NCBI GenBank assembly: GCA_050084985.1
Contig: JBITNC010000001.1
Span: forward strand, 112,468,001-112,532,000
Direction: 5' to 3'
From: Nageia nagi
Taxonomy: Eukaryota > Pinophyta
DNA length: 64,000 nucleotides
Position numbers and translations under genes: made by a program. The notes under the pieces are model-generated. The model saw only the letters and a program-made list of their open reading frames with translations, was not told the origin of the DNA and did no database searches. How positions within the stretch are numbered: the first letter of the stretch is position 1; every line of letters begins with the position of its first letter. Positions 48,075-61,217 of the stretch are shown piece after piece.

Positions 48075-49993
48075 TGGAGATTCATGCAAGAGATCAAATG
48101 GAAGAATAAAGTTCATAACAAAAATTCTTTATTCTTTTGAATCTACACTAATTCTTCAAAAGGATTACAATCAACATTTATAAAGTATCTCTTTTCCTCT
48201 TTCTAATTTTTAAAAAAGCTTAAAATATAGCTTAGATGAGGTCCAAAATTGAGCCATGCATCCATTACTCATACATGCAATTATTCGAAAAATAGAAGTA
48301 AAAGTTAGAACTAAAAGTAAAAGTGAAATTTGGGCTATAAGAAAATTGAAATTTTCTCTTTTAGGAGATATTACAATCTTGTAGATTTTTCAATTTTGTG
48401 TGATTTAAAAATTAAATGGGCTGTAAATGATATCAGGATCAAAAGTTACATCTTTCAGAAGTTGGGGGATTTTTTTGCTACACAAAGAAAGTGTAACTAG
48501 ATATTACAAGTTCATCATTCTCCTTTGTTGAAATAAACTCAGCCCTTAAGTTCCATTGATATGAGAAATTGAAAATACCCAAAAAACCCTTCATTTTAAA
48601 TTTTTTTCTTTTCTAGCTACTCATTGCACTCTTCTCTCTACATCTTACATTCTAAAATTCACTTATGATTCTCCTCTTTTGTTGAGCTTGTATCTTTCTC
48701 CATCTTTTGCCATCCTTTAAAAAAATTATTTATTGAATTTCATGAAATAAATTCATCCCAAAAGTATGTTTCACTCTCATATTCCTCATTTAAAGCATGC
48801 TAGTCAATAAACTCATCATATTTTTGAACATTCAAATGATTATCCATGTGCTCCATTGCTAATTTTAGAAGAAATTCTATTTCTTTTTCTTTTTTTCCCT
48901 CCCTTACTAAATCAAATAACTCTAATACATTTGCTAAAATGATATTTTCATATCCATCTATATGGCTTCTTCTAGTAGGTCCATAACCATAGAAGATAAT
49001 TTTATAGCTTCATTTGAATTAACATTCTCATATTTGATTTTAGCTTGCATAATATCCTTCGAGATCTTATTGTTTTCTAGATATATTCAATGAATTCTTC
49101 CTCTTCAGGCATGCTTATGATCACCAACTCAAAACTCTTAGATACATTCATATGCTTCTCTGCAACTACATAACTATAACAGTTCTCAAAACCCTTTTTG
49201 TTGTTGACCAAGCTTTTCTATATTAATTTTATAGTCCTCTCTCTACGTGGGACTTTTATTTTTTTCATACTTCTAATACAAGTTGTCAACCAAGCATTTC
49301 TTCAACTCTCCTTACCCTAAAGGTACTGAACCTTGAACCACAAATGTTTTTCCTCCTACATGAGATGTTTGTATTCAAACTTTATACTCCTTAGAGTAAC
49401 TTCCAACTATAACTACTCATGTTGCTTCTTTATCTCCTTCCCTTCCATGGTGATCCAAATCCAATATTCTATCAAATAAGATCAACTAGCTCTAATACCA
49501 AATGATATGGATTTCTGCAAGAGACCAAAACATATCTCCAAAATTGATTCACAACACACAAATAAATCAATAGAAGAATAAAAATCACAACAAGAATTCT
49601 TTATTCTTCTAAACCACACTAATTCCTTAAAAGTATTACAATTAGCTCTTATAAGGCATCTCTTTCCCTTAAATAATTTTTAAAAAGCCTAAAATTTAGC
49701 TTATATGAGGCCCAAAATGGAGCCATGCATCCATTACTCAATACATGCAATTTTTTAAAAAATAAAACTAAAAGTTAGAACTAAAAGTAAAAGCAAAATT
49801 TGGGCTATACAATAATTGTTTTAGGCATCAAAATTTTCTCTTTTAGGAGAAGTTACAATCTTGTAGATTTTTTGATTCTGTGCAATTTTAAATAATAAAT
49901 GAACTCCATATGATATTAGGATCAAAAGCTACATCCTTAAGAAGTTAAGGTATTATTCTATAAATAAAGTGTAACTGGATATTGGGTTCATCA
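48075..49993 (-). mobile_element. Small non-autonomous LTR retrotransposon-like element, copy 2
   Basis: Same element as at 28458-30506, duplicated with the G block. LTRs are 48075-48517 (with a deletion of about 45 bp near its left end) and 49509-49993. A primer-binding-site-like TGGTATTAGAGC (minus strand, 49500-49489) matches the initiator Met-tRNA complement in 11 of 12 positions, better than in copy 1. The polypurine AAAGGAGAA stands before the 3' LTR at 48526-48518. The interior open frame of copy 1 is interrupted here several times. Confidence 0.6.
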
Positions 49994-50080
49994 TGTTTTT
50001 TCATTTCCTTTAATGATAAACATTGAAATAAATTTTAATAAAGATTTTTGTAAAACATTATGAAATTTTAAAATATATAT
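49994..50080. repeat. Truncated flank repeat right of LTR element copy 2
   Basis: Corresponds to the start of 30507-30700 and to part of 47860-47950 left of the element. It is cut at about 50080, where the LINE copy D5 begins in the middle of its ORF1 leader. Confidence 0.6.
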
Positions 50081-51490
50081 TTGAGAATGTGGCTAAGCTT
50101 ACCATTATAAAGGATATTTTGTATAATTTAAGGGATGATTAAAGGAATACTTTGATCAAATGCTTCATTATACTAATGTCATACTTAGAATATATTAATC
50201 AATGAATTATTAAAAATTGGAAAGTATCTTGTTAAGTTGATATGGTTACTTTACCTCATGAATTTTTAGTCTTTATTTTTGCAAATGCATAAGACATGAA
50301 CAAGGTTATGAAGTTTGGACCTTTATTTTTGGTTCAAAAGGAGCTACTTTTAAAATGTTTACATACAAGTTTCTATCTTAAGAAGGATAACATTTACAGT
50401 TTTCTTGTATGGGTCAATTTACCTAATTTACCAATATATTATTTGGATATGAGTATGATTGTTAGAATTACTAATATAGTAGGATTTTTGTTCTAGATTA
50501 GAAAAAAGTCACAAGAATTGAGAATAGAATGAACGAATTTGAATTTTACATTAACAATGACATTACAATGGATTTAAGGTAAAATATTTATGTTGAGGAG
50601 GAAGATGGAGAAACTTGGGAACAAAAAATAGTTTATGAATATATGCCTATTAGTTGTAGCATATGTAGAAAATTTAATTATTATACCATGAAATATTTGG
50701 ATAAGAAGGAAAAAGAGAAGATGTATGTCCTCAAGTAATAGGAAAACATGGAATACCCATGTGTAAAGGAATCAAAGATTCTAGAGAAATGATTAATTTC
50801 AAGCAAAGAGAGGAGGAGTAAATTTTAGAATGTTTAGCATCCAAATAAAGGTATTAAAATAGCAAAAATTATAGAGTAGGAGAGTTTCCATTGGCAATTA
50901 CAAATAGAAAAGTAATAATTAGCAATGAAGAAGTGGAGGAAGCCAAAAATAGGAAGTGACAAAGAAATGAAGTAAAAAATACAAAAAAAATAGGAGATAG
51001 ATAAAGATAGGTCATCAAGATATGATGAAGAAATAGAAAAAGAATAAGAAATGGAGGTTGATGATGAAACACACCTTCCAAAAGAACACATTTTGATAAT
51101 ACAATAAGGAAGACACAAGATATATGTTAAAGGACATATAAAGAGGATACTACCAATAAAACATAAGGCACTATAGAGTACAACAATGATTTTAACGTCC
51201 CATGTGGTACTCAAGGATTATTCTTAGTTAGAATATACAATGATGTAATACCAAAATAGGTAAAGATCATCATGTACCTCTAAAGGGAAATTCTTATAGA
51301 TTTGTTATTTATGTAGGAGATAAAGATGAAGAATTATAAGCTACTAGAAGTGGAAAAGAAATTTTAAAGGGATTATTTTTTTCAAAGAGAATAAGATGCC
51401 CTATAAATGGATCCATTTAGATTATGAAACCCAACTGCTATAAAAGGTATTCCCTATCCTAACACATCTAATAAATATTTCATACACATA
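50081..51490 (+). mobile_element. Decayed L1-type LINE ORF1, copy D5
   Basis: Best preserved DUF4283 in the window. The open stretch 50296-50496 contains MKFGPLFL, 'KELLLKCLHTSFYLKKDNIY' and 'WVNLPNLPIYYLDMSMIVRI', the 'W..LPNLP..YW......KI' core of the family. It is followed by 'EEDGETWEQKIVYEYMPISC' at about 50600 and the knuckle CSICRKFNYYTMKY (Tyr at the His position, Tyr at the last Cys). The leader is missing: homology starts at 50081, equivalent to about 35520 in D4. The end is at the shared 3' breakpoint. Open stretches 50834-51214 and 50869-51081 (-) are antisense to the charged tail. LINE ORF1 proteins bind the element's RNA; this copy is inactive. Confidence 0.8.
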
Positions 51491-53074
51491 GCAAAATAAT
51501 ATTTTTCAACTACATCCTATATAAATTAAACCAATAAATAAGAAATTAGGCATAAATAAATAATTCCAATAACTTCCTACAAATACTCATTTAGTGCATG
51601 TACATTTTAAAATTAATATAATCCATGTTTTAAATTGTTAATGTTTTATATAAGATATTGATGTAGAAAAAATATAACAAATAAAATTAGATATAACCAT
51701 AATCATTTTTTCTCATTGTTTTTGAAAACTAGAATCTGGTTTATAATTAAATATTTTATATAAGAAAATAATATTTAAATAATACTTAACCTATATATCT
51801 TTTAATATCCAATATTATAATAACATATTTTAAAAGTAGTATTTATAATTAATACATATATGTTATTATAGAATTTTTCAAATAACATATTTAATTCCTT
51901 AATAGTTGTTAAATTTTATTATTAGATGACCAAACTAATAAAATAGTTTGTTACCATTGTTAGTTGTATAATGTAATATTCCAAATATTTTTGTCACTTT
52001 GGCATTGGAATAAAAAAAATGTATTTTATATAGCTTTTGTATGAAATGAATAATTTTTGAACCAATTCAAACTAATCATGCATGTTTTATTCTTTGTATG
52101 GTATATGGAACTAGTCAATCAAACATGTGTGAGCCTTGGTAATATTTAACACAACAAATGCACCCAATTTCATAAGTCTTTTTTATTTTTTAAATAATAG
52201 TGTGCAATTCAAAAAACATGCTTGATGTTGTTCACTCATGTTCTTGTTGAGTATCTTTACTTTTCTTGATGTCTCCATGTAAAAAAATATTTAAAAAAAA
52301 AATCCAATAGTTAAAAAAGAAAAAAAAGATTAAAAATTAAAAATCAAAGTTTAAAAACTATTTCATGGTGGGCCTACTCTCTAATAAATTTTAAGATGTG
52401 GATTTGAAAATGAGATTCGAAAGCTCAAATGGGATGCCTACAGCCTAATGAAATAATAACTTTTAAAGAGTTATAGTTAGAGATAAACCAAATCAAAAAT
52501 ACATTATTTTTGAATTTAACTTATAATACATTTTGAATTTTCTTTTACTAATTATAACATTAATTCAAATAATTGTATAATTATTCATCATCTATATGCT
52601 TTTATTTGTATTTCTCTATGATTATTTGCAATGATCTTGTAAAATATAAGACTTGCAAATGAATACTGGTAATATTCTAAATAGTAATAATAATATGATA
52701 TATAAACCATTAGAATATAATTACACTTAAGATAATCACTATTATAATAACAACAAAATATATCTAAGTACATTGAAATAAAATTTATCTAATATTTTAT
52801 GTTAAATTTAATTATGTTGGTAGTCCACCACAGAAGTTTGAGAAAGCAAGTTCAAGTCTCCTACCTCAACTTAATGAGAAAAAAAATGATATTCAATCAA
52901 GTTGAAAATATAAATAATAAACTAAAAATAATCAAATTTTGGTAAAAAGTATTTATAAATTTATGCATTATCTAATGTTGAATTAACCTTCAAGTTAAAA
53001 ATTGAGTTTCAAATTCCAATCCTCATGCTAAAATAATTTACAACAAAAACATTATATAGTTAAAGGAATCTAGC
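51491..53074. repeat. Block F5, old copy of 2-ODD 3'-flanking DNA
   Basis: Homologous to F3, F4 and F6, including 'gtgagccttggtaatattt' near 52130 and 'tttcatggtgggcctactct' near 52360. No coding signal. Confidence 0.6.
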
Positions 53075-53275
53075 TTATACGCCACTATCACTTCTCAATG
53101 ATAATTTGTAATCATGGAATTAGAAAAGGGGACACAATCATAACCCTACATATCTATCTATCAAGGAGCATTCTCTTTAGAATTCCTATTCTCCAAGGCA
53201 TGCCTAAATTGGTTGATTTTGCAGGCTATATAATGTCATGGATAATGGTCGTCCACAAGTAAAGTATAAAAATAA
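53075..53275 (-). pseudogene. 2-ODD C-terminal relic in block F5 (best preserved)
   Basis: Clearest of the four relics: 'ataaccctacatatctatct', 'tctctttagaattc', 'attctccaaggcatgcctaa', 'attggttgattttgcaggct' and 'ggataatggtcgtccacaag' align one to one with ODD3 at 45351-45475 ('ataaccctgcgtatgtatcc', 'tctctttaggattc', 'attctccaagaaggcgcgcc', 'attggttcaatgtgaaaggt', 'ggatagtggtcgtccaccag'). It covers the last 40-45 codons and the 3' flank, then ends abruptly at the VDD codons. The changes are largely CpG losses. Confidence 0.75.
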
Positions 53276-55579
53276 TATTTAGACTACATAGAAATGCAAA
53301 AAAAGAATTAGAGAAATATGTAGCTAGATTCAAGAGTATTAAGATTTATTATTGCATAAGAAAGATATTATAATCACAAGGTGGGTCTATTCTACAGCAT
53401 TGAGTTCGACAACCTTTCTACATAATAAATATAGTCTCCTAGATTATACAATGAAGAGATTATTATAAAATTCATGCATCAATCTTTTAAATAAACTTTT
53501 ATGGAAGTATTTATATAGAAATATATTTCTGTTAGCTTTTAAATGAACTTTGTAACTCCCATGGTGAGTTTATAATGCAAAAAACACTTCAACTTCTCAT
53601 ATACTAGTTTGGACAAGAAACATTGATACTAGGGAACTTGCAGGAAAGCTTAATAAAATATAATAAAAACTATTACAGTCATACTAAGTTAAGATCCTAA
53701 AATATGAAGTGAAAATACTCTTGTATCCTATCATTGGTGATATGCCTATCATTACCAAACAATATATTACTTCTAGGTCTAAGTCAATTTGAGCTTCCCA
53801 AGGTCGATCTTAAGTCATGCCAACAAGTTAGAGACTAATTCGTAGAATAGAACATGTCATATCAACTATAAATAATCCTAGATGATGCTAACATCTCTTT
53901 GACTATCTATTGAATTACTCAAATCCTTTATTTCTTATTAATTTCATTACAAATTAAATATGAAAAACCTTTAATGGAAATTTGATGTGACACACATGAT
54001 CTTCATATGATGGAATATTTTTAATATTATAATACTATATTTATTGAATAAGAAATCAATATACTAGCCAGTATGAAATTGATATTAGAAATTATATTTT
54101 AAAAAGTTTAACATTCAAAAAGGCTAAATTATAATAAATTTGTATATTGAAATATCTAAATTTATTGATTATTCTAATATAAAGTGATATTTGATAAATA
54201 GAGTTTAGAATTTCCAAAAGGTATGATATTATTTTAGTTTTTTCAACCATTTAATTAATATGATAAACTTTATTGATTCAAGATTTAAAATAAGTATCAT
54301 TGACATTACATATATTTTTATGAAGTAGTTAGGTTGTATAGCATGGTTGGGACAATCAACCTTTGCAAAGTAAAGGTAAAGGGAAAGTATAGGTAAACTA
54401 GTATTGCAACCTTATGCAATGTGTACACCATAGATTAATAATTATGATTACTAATTTTAAGTGTTATTTTTATTTAAAGAGATAACATAATCAAAACATT
54501 TAATTAATATGTATTTAATAATAAATAAATAAGTTTCCATTAAGATGTTCAAAAATTCAATTATTTTCTAATATGGAAATAAAAATTAGGTACCTTGGAA
54601 GTAGATGAGTTGAAATCTTTATCTTGGAGATCATTTTCTCTTCCCACAACTCAATCTCTTCATCCTTAATAATTTCCCATCCTCCACATCATTTTCAAAA
54701 ACCCTTATGGTAGGTTAGCATGAGAGGTTGCTCTTGCACTAGACCTGCTAACTTTCTAGAGCAGAAGTGGCCCAATAGTATTGTTATCTCTAAAATACAC
54801 ACAACTAGAAAAAGATTTGAAGATATCTTAAGAAATAAAAAATAGGAACTAGAAAAGAAACTATTCAAGAATGAGGTACCCTTTAGTAGTATTCTACTCT
54901 TCTATAAAGCAATTTAGAAAGCAAATGGAAGGAGAGATGGGAGTGAGATTAGAAATGGTAAGAGAAAAGTTAAATAGTTGATGTAGAAGTGGTGTGATGA
55001 AGTGGTTAATATGTTGATTGTAATGGATATAGAAGCACCCTATTGGTAAAGGTATTTTTACACCTCATTGATTTTACTATTGGTGTAGAAGTAGGAACCA
55101 TCACAATTATACAACTTAATTATTAAGGGAAGCTATGTTGAAACTCATCCAATTTTTACTTATGTGTTCTAAGTTCCAATGCTTAGAAAGTGACTGATAT
55201 TGTATTAATCATGGTTTGAAATTAATAAACCTACACTACATTAGTACTTTTTCATTACTCACTCCATTAATTCTAATAAAACAAGAGTGAAGTACACATC
55301 AAAGTTGTGCTACTCTTTATGTCAAAGTACCTTGTTAATTGTGAGCCCACTAAATAATTTATTGTTCATTGAATGTTCTCTATTTACTTAACAATTTTTT
55401 TCCTTTCCTTTTAATGATTCACTTTTTCCTTCTGCAACCATTTACTCTACAATAGCAGATAATTCTAAAAAAATAATGTTGATAATTAACATCATTATAT
55501 ATTTGTACAAATATTTAGCAACAATAAATTTTAGAAAAATAAATGATGGAATAATGAAATTCAGTATTCATTAATTTAA
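53276..55579. repeat. Block F5/E4 junction and region downstream of the PPR pseudogene
   Basis: Same order as in the other units ('cacaaggtgggtctattcta' near 53375, then the E block from about 53650). No gene recognised. Confidence 0.5.
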
Positions 55580-57480
55580 TCACCAATAATCCCCATAAGA
55601 ACATTTTCTACATTTGAAATGAACAAATCGATTCACATCCCTTGTAGCAATATTCCTTATAGTAGTGCTAGGGATAAAGATGGTTGCGAAACTATAGTCA
55701 TCACATAGTCAAAGATTCTTCATAATCTAGTAACATTTGAATAGAATATTTAAGAACCTAAATGCAATTGCTAACATTCATAAGCAATTATTTATCCTCA
55801 TCTTCATATCATTCAATGTAAGGTATTATATTTGGAAATATAAATGCTACCTTCATCTTACTTATAGTTTTTTCAAATCACCATAGATTACATGTCTTAA
55901 ATCTATATCCTATAACAAAACATGAATAATCATATCAACTTCAATCTAAATAAAATCAAAAGTTTCTTATTTTATCTATGTTTCATCAATGATACTTACT
56001 CAGAACATCATCCTTAATACCCAATTTAGTAGAAATATTTGAAAGTAGAACATATGATGTAGTATATTTATCTCCAACAAAAATAATTGTTACCATTTAA
56101 TCCCTACTCCTACATCATAAGTGATGTACATGTACCAAGAATACTATCATTGTGCATCCGAATTTGGTGCACTTAAATAGCAAAATAAATCAACAATACA
56201 TGCATAATAATCTACCAAGGAATAATTATAATTAAGAGTTGCTATAGCACAATTCTACTAATCCTTCATGGCTATTTGTAAGTACAATACATAAACATGT
56301 TATGCCATTTACATGGCTATTTGCAACCACTCTTTGATGGATTTCTACACCTTCTTCTAGAGTTCCCAATATGGTGCACCTTGGAAGGATACAACAAAGG
56401 TTGTGCGATTGGGATATACTCTTGAAAATTGTACCTACCTAAAATTCTCTCATGTTATCCATATTTTTTGATTGCTATGCATCATGATTATTTAACAATT
56501 ACATGCATCTCATCAAATAAATCACTTGTATTCTCTATGTTTCATCTTACTCCATAGGTTTTTCAAATCACCATATATCTCATGTGTAAAATCTATCTCC
56601 TATAATAAAAGCATGAATATTCTATCAACTTCAATCTAAATACATCCAAGATTGTTCTTATTTCCTCTTTCTTTCATCAATGTACTTACTTGGAACATCA
56701 TCCTTTCTACCATGTCTAGCAGAAATATTTGAAAGGAGAACATATGATGGAGTATATTTAGTCTCTAACAAAAATAATTGTTACCATGTAATCCTTGCTC
56801 CTACATTCATAAGTGGTGTACATGTACCAAGAAGACTTCATTATGCACCTAATTTGGTGCAATTGAACATTGCATGCACTATAGTCTTCATAGGAATAAT
56901 TATAATAAGAGTTGCTATAGTAACCCATTTGCTAATCCTTCTTGGCTATTTACAAGAATAGCACATAAACATGCTATGCTATTTACATGGCTATTTGCAA
57001 CCACTCTTTGAGGGATTTCTACACCTTCTTCTATAATTCCCATCATGGTGCATGCTAGAAGGATACCAAAAAGGTTAAGGGGTTTGGATTTACTCTTGAA
57101 AACTATACCTACTTAAAATTCTCTCATGTTATCCATATATTTCAATCACTGCTTGTTGTGAGGCTATAACTATTGCATCCATCTCATCAAATAACTCACA
57201 TGCATTCTCTATGTTTCACATTTTGTATACACTTCTACTAGTGTATTCATGATTATAGCATCTAATCTTCTTTAAAATATCCTTTATAGTAGGCTTTGAT
57301 GGTGTTCAGAAAGGTGGATAAGAGATGCTTCAACAACCCAAGCATAATGCCAACTATCCAAGTTGCTAGCAAAGTAGCCATCCTCAACCCCCACATAAAG
57401 TTAATAGACACAAGACATGATAAATCAATGCTCCAAAGAATTTACATCATTCAAAATCATCTTAAAATGATTAATAATAT
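55580..57480 (-). pseudogene. DYW-class PPR pseudogene, copy E4, with internal tandem duplication
   Basis: The C-terminus at 55580 reads ...CSYGDYW-like sequence ending in TGA (55582-55580), as in E3, with further damage. The section covering the E domain and the last PPR repeats is present twice in tandem: 55854-56542 and 56543-57216 (period about 689 bp, ends at 'atgtttca' microhomology). Pieces on the minus strand include 'FMWGLRMATLLATWI', 'ILEEGVEIPQR'-type blocks near 57010-57040 and 56350, and 'TPSYVLLS'-type E-domain text. The + strand open stretches 56680-56961 and 57296-57484 are antisense shadows. Not functional. Confidence 0.65.
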
Positions 57481-60400
57481 TTGATTAAACATTATGCATT
57501 CTTCCTCTCCAAAGAAAATATCTGTGATGTAAATATAACTCTCCCAAGTGCATAAACAACTTTTATTATCAAATATAACTAATTTTTATTCCAAAATAAT
57601 GTTCACACATATACAAAGGAAGCTTAAACATATACCTTGTCTATAGAAAATCAAACATTAGTATTTTAAAATTAATAACTTATGTGCATACAAAAAATAT
57701 GAACAAGTTAAAAATAAAAAGTAAGAAACAAATAATATGAAATTATATTGACTAAATTTTACATAAAATTTTTATTGAATACAAAATATGGAAAATATAA
57801 TCCAACACATGGAAATGCTTTTGAATTAAACACTTATATACTTTGGTTTTTTGTGATAAAATAATAACCATTTCTTTTCAGCATAAACTTGCTATATCTA
57901 CAATTCATATGAAACTTATGGGCAAGTATCTAGCAATGAGCTAAAGGAAAATATGAATACATCATGGAAAGAAGAGCTAGAGGAGAAAATATGGTATCAA
58001 AACCAACAAAGGAATGGCCCTCACTCAAGAAATCCACTCTCACAATAAGTGCTTTCTGTTTGAATGAATAGTTTACTTGTTGGCTAGCACTTGCTTCCAA
58101 ACTAGTAGACTCTGTTGCCGGTTGTTCCGGTTGGGGAACGAACCTCTCTATTATTATGGATTCAAGCTATGCTTATGCTTCTCATAGATATTTGGAGAGT
58201 AATTGGAGGGCCAAATTCTCTCCATAGTTGAGAAATGAGAACACGAAGCTAAGCCTGGAGCGAGCTATTAGTTAGTCATCTTTCATAATGATAGGGCTCA
58301 CAACTATGTCCACTGTTGAATCAAAGTCGAATAGAGGATAAACTATGGTATCAAAACTTAAGAAGGTTTATGAGGACATATGAAATAATTACAAACCAAT
58401 ATTTTACCATACCTCTCTTGTTATTTGAAAATTTAAGGTTAGTATTCATAGTGTTCATAGTTTCTCTACTCTTATTTTGATCCAGCTAGTGGTCCCATCA
58501 CATTTCTGTTAGGGAGTTACATCTATAGAATGTTGGTCATTGTATTTTAGGAAGAACAACATTGTAAGGTAGAGATTAGGGAGGTGAAGATATATGACCA
58601 CACTAAAGAAACTACTCCTCTCAAAGCTTGAATGTAAGATTAATCACCTAGGAATATACATTATCTTCTTACCAAGAAGAATACAATATGTATTGAACTG
58701 AAACCATTTGATTGCCAAATCTAACATGTAAGTGTTACTTATGTGTTCCTTGAATAAATAATACTAATGGGTTGCAATAGTATTTATAAGTGATAAGAAG
58801 TGAATGGCAGACCCATAATGTTGGTAGTTTATGATTTGTACTTGATGGAGGTTGCATGGATGCAAGCCCCCTCTTTCATAAATTATGACATTCACTATAA
58901 ACATTGGGAGATGCTAGGAAGAACCCCATCCCAAGTGCAATGTAAGTGCCCTACCTAGTTCATCAACCTTTCTAATCACCCATTGACCCTATCTAGGTAA
59001 GTATATTTTCATGCTTCTCCTTCCCTCCCATTTATCCTCTCTCCTCTTTCCCTCTCCCTCGGTACTCTTACATGTGGGATCATCATGCAACATGGAAACT
59101 TAAAATCATTCATTTTTTTTTTTTAGGATAGAGAGTATTGCTAACATATAAATATTTTTTTTCGTTAATTCAAGGTGTTGTTGTAGGCTATCCTAGATTC
59201 AATGTTATATAAAGGTATAATATAACATCTCAGCTAGATAAAGAACATGTGTAGGAAATGAATTATATTTTAATCCTATATTGAGTTTCTCCTTAGAGAA
59301 TAATTAATCATCTACATACATGTTATTTTTATCACATATGGTAATATAGATTTTAAAAAGATGTAAAATCCATTGTATGTTTAGAATTTATATGCAATCA
59401 TATTGTAATCTGTATATTTAAAAACATCTATTTTTCATTTGAGATAGCTAATATGAAAATTAGAGTTAACTAACTATTTCAATAATTTTTTATTATAAAA
59501 ATCTAATAATACATTATCATATTAATAATACGTTATTATAATAACTTAACATAGTACTTTATGATTATATTGTAATGTATTTTTTAGTTTTTTTGTTAGT
59601 TTAATAAAGTTAGTATGATTTTTATACATTTTTATTTTCCATATAAATTATACTTGAAGAAATGTGACATTATATTCTTGCATAGTGCTCTAAATTTTTT
59701 AACTCATAATGATTGAGGGAGAAATCCATCATATTTTAGTAGGATACAAAGATGATGCAACATATTTATTATTTTTAATACATTTCAATAGTTATATTAT
59801 AATTTATATCCATGATGTCCTTATGCATTATTAAGAGTATATATCATATGTAGATACTTTATTTTATTACTATATTTTCTACTAATATGATTATAAATTA
59901 CTAGAGTAAAATAACATGAAAATACATATATCAAAGTGAATATGTGAAAATTTCATATTCTAATGTAATAGTTGAATTCATAAATTATAATAAATTTTCA
60001 TTTCATAAATATTTAACTATATATTTCTTTACTATAAATTTTATGTATGAATTAAAAATATAATTCATATATGTAATCTCTTGAAACTAATGAATGTAAA
60101 TTATTTCTCATTTATTCATGATCCTATAATTTTTTTATGTATAATCTGAAAACTTACATGATAATAAAATAAATAAATAATAATAATAATGTAAGCATAA
60201 TGATCAAAAATTAATTGTGAAAAATTATCTTAATTTGTAGAGACAATTTGAAAATAAATGAAAATAACTATATCGTTATGCACATATAGATTTTTTTTTA
60301 ATATTTATAATCGGAAAATATAATATGTAGTATTAGTAAAAATATTTTATCAAACATAATAATTTTAAATTGATGGAAATGATTGTGAAAATAAATATTT

Positions 60401-61217
60401 ATTGTAAATATAATATTCTTGTAATCATAAGACATTAATTATGTGTTTGCACCTATAGGAATTGTAATATAATTAAATATTTTTTATATTCTTCAAAGAA
60501 AGATTATTGAATTCAATCAAATAAAAAATTAAAGTAAATAATAAGATAAAAGCTGAAATACACTTTTTTAGATATATCATCAGAAAAGAAAATAACATCC
60601 ACATAAGAAATATTAACATTCAAATGGAAAATGTTATATTCAATCAAATAAAAATTATTATATACAATAATTACGAATAAAATTAAAGAATAATACACTA
60701 ACGGAAAGTATTCTATAAAAATAAGTTTACATCTATTTCAGAGTATGATTTTGAACTATCATTTTTTAAAAGATCATATTTATAAATAATAACACAAGTT
60801 ATTATGGTAAATTTATTTTTGATACAATTTAATACATTAGATATTTGTTATAAGTTTTTTATATTACATAAAAACATCTTATTTATCATTTAAATGATTA
60901 GTTTAAAGTTATAGTATCTTAATATGCAATATTAATATAATGATAGCACATGTGGCCATGTAAAACAAAAAAAATCCAAAAACAATAAAAAAATAAATCC
61001 AAAGGCTAAAATCTATTTCATGGTTGGCCTGCTCTCTAGCAAATGCTTAATTATCGATTTGAAAATGAGCTTCCAAAACTTAAAGGAGGACACCTAGGGC
61101 AAAATGAAAATTAGCTTCCAAAGCTCAATGGAGGATGCCTACATTGTAAATATATTAACATCTACTAAAAATAAACCATCTATGGGAAAACTTAAAAAAA
61201 TCATTACATAACATTTA
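57481..61217. repeat. Block E4, region 5' of the PPR pseudogene and AT-rich tail
   Basis: Matches 8641-11580 and 21661-25600, interrupted by the GC-richer insertion at 58004-58332. The tail ends at 61217 inside what is the ODD 3' flank in other units ('aaaataaaccatctatggg'); at that point, about 110 bp before a 2-ODD stop codon would be expected, LINE copy D6 starts. The unit therefore lost its 2-ODD gene. No gene recognised. Confidence 0.55.
58004..58332. other. GC-richer insertion, organelle-like (candidate nuclear mitochondrial DNA)
   Basis: About 330 bp of balanced composition (roughly 45% GC by eye, against well under 30% around it) interrupts the E4 block; E1, E2 and E3 lack it. It is bordered by a 25-bp direct repeat (57979-58003 and 58333-58357, two mismatches), the second half of which corresponds to the uninterrupted site in E1 near 9115-9140. 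There are no terminal inverted repeats, poly-A tail or coding frame. Composition and texture look like plant mitochondrial intergenic DNA; this is an impression, not an identification. Confidence 0.5.

Noticed and set aside
56680-56961. 93-codon + strand frame, with a similar frame at 7793-7990
   Set aside because: Repeated between units but antisense to the E domain of the PPR pseudogene, which explains the conservation.
57979-58357. The GC-richer insertion as a MITE or SINE
   Set aside because: No terminal inverted repeats, no A/B-box-like start that I can see and no poly-A or simple-repeat tail.
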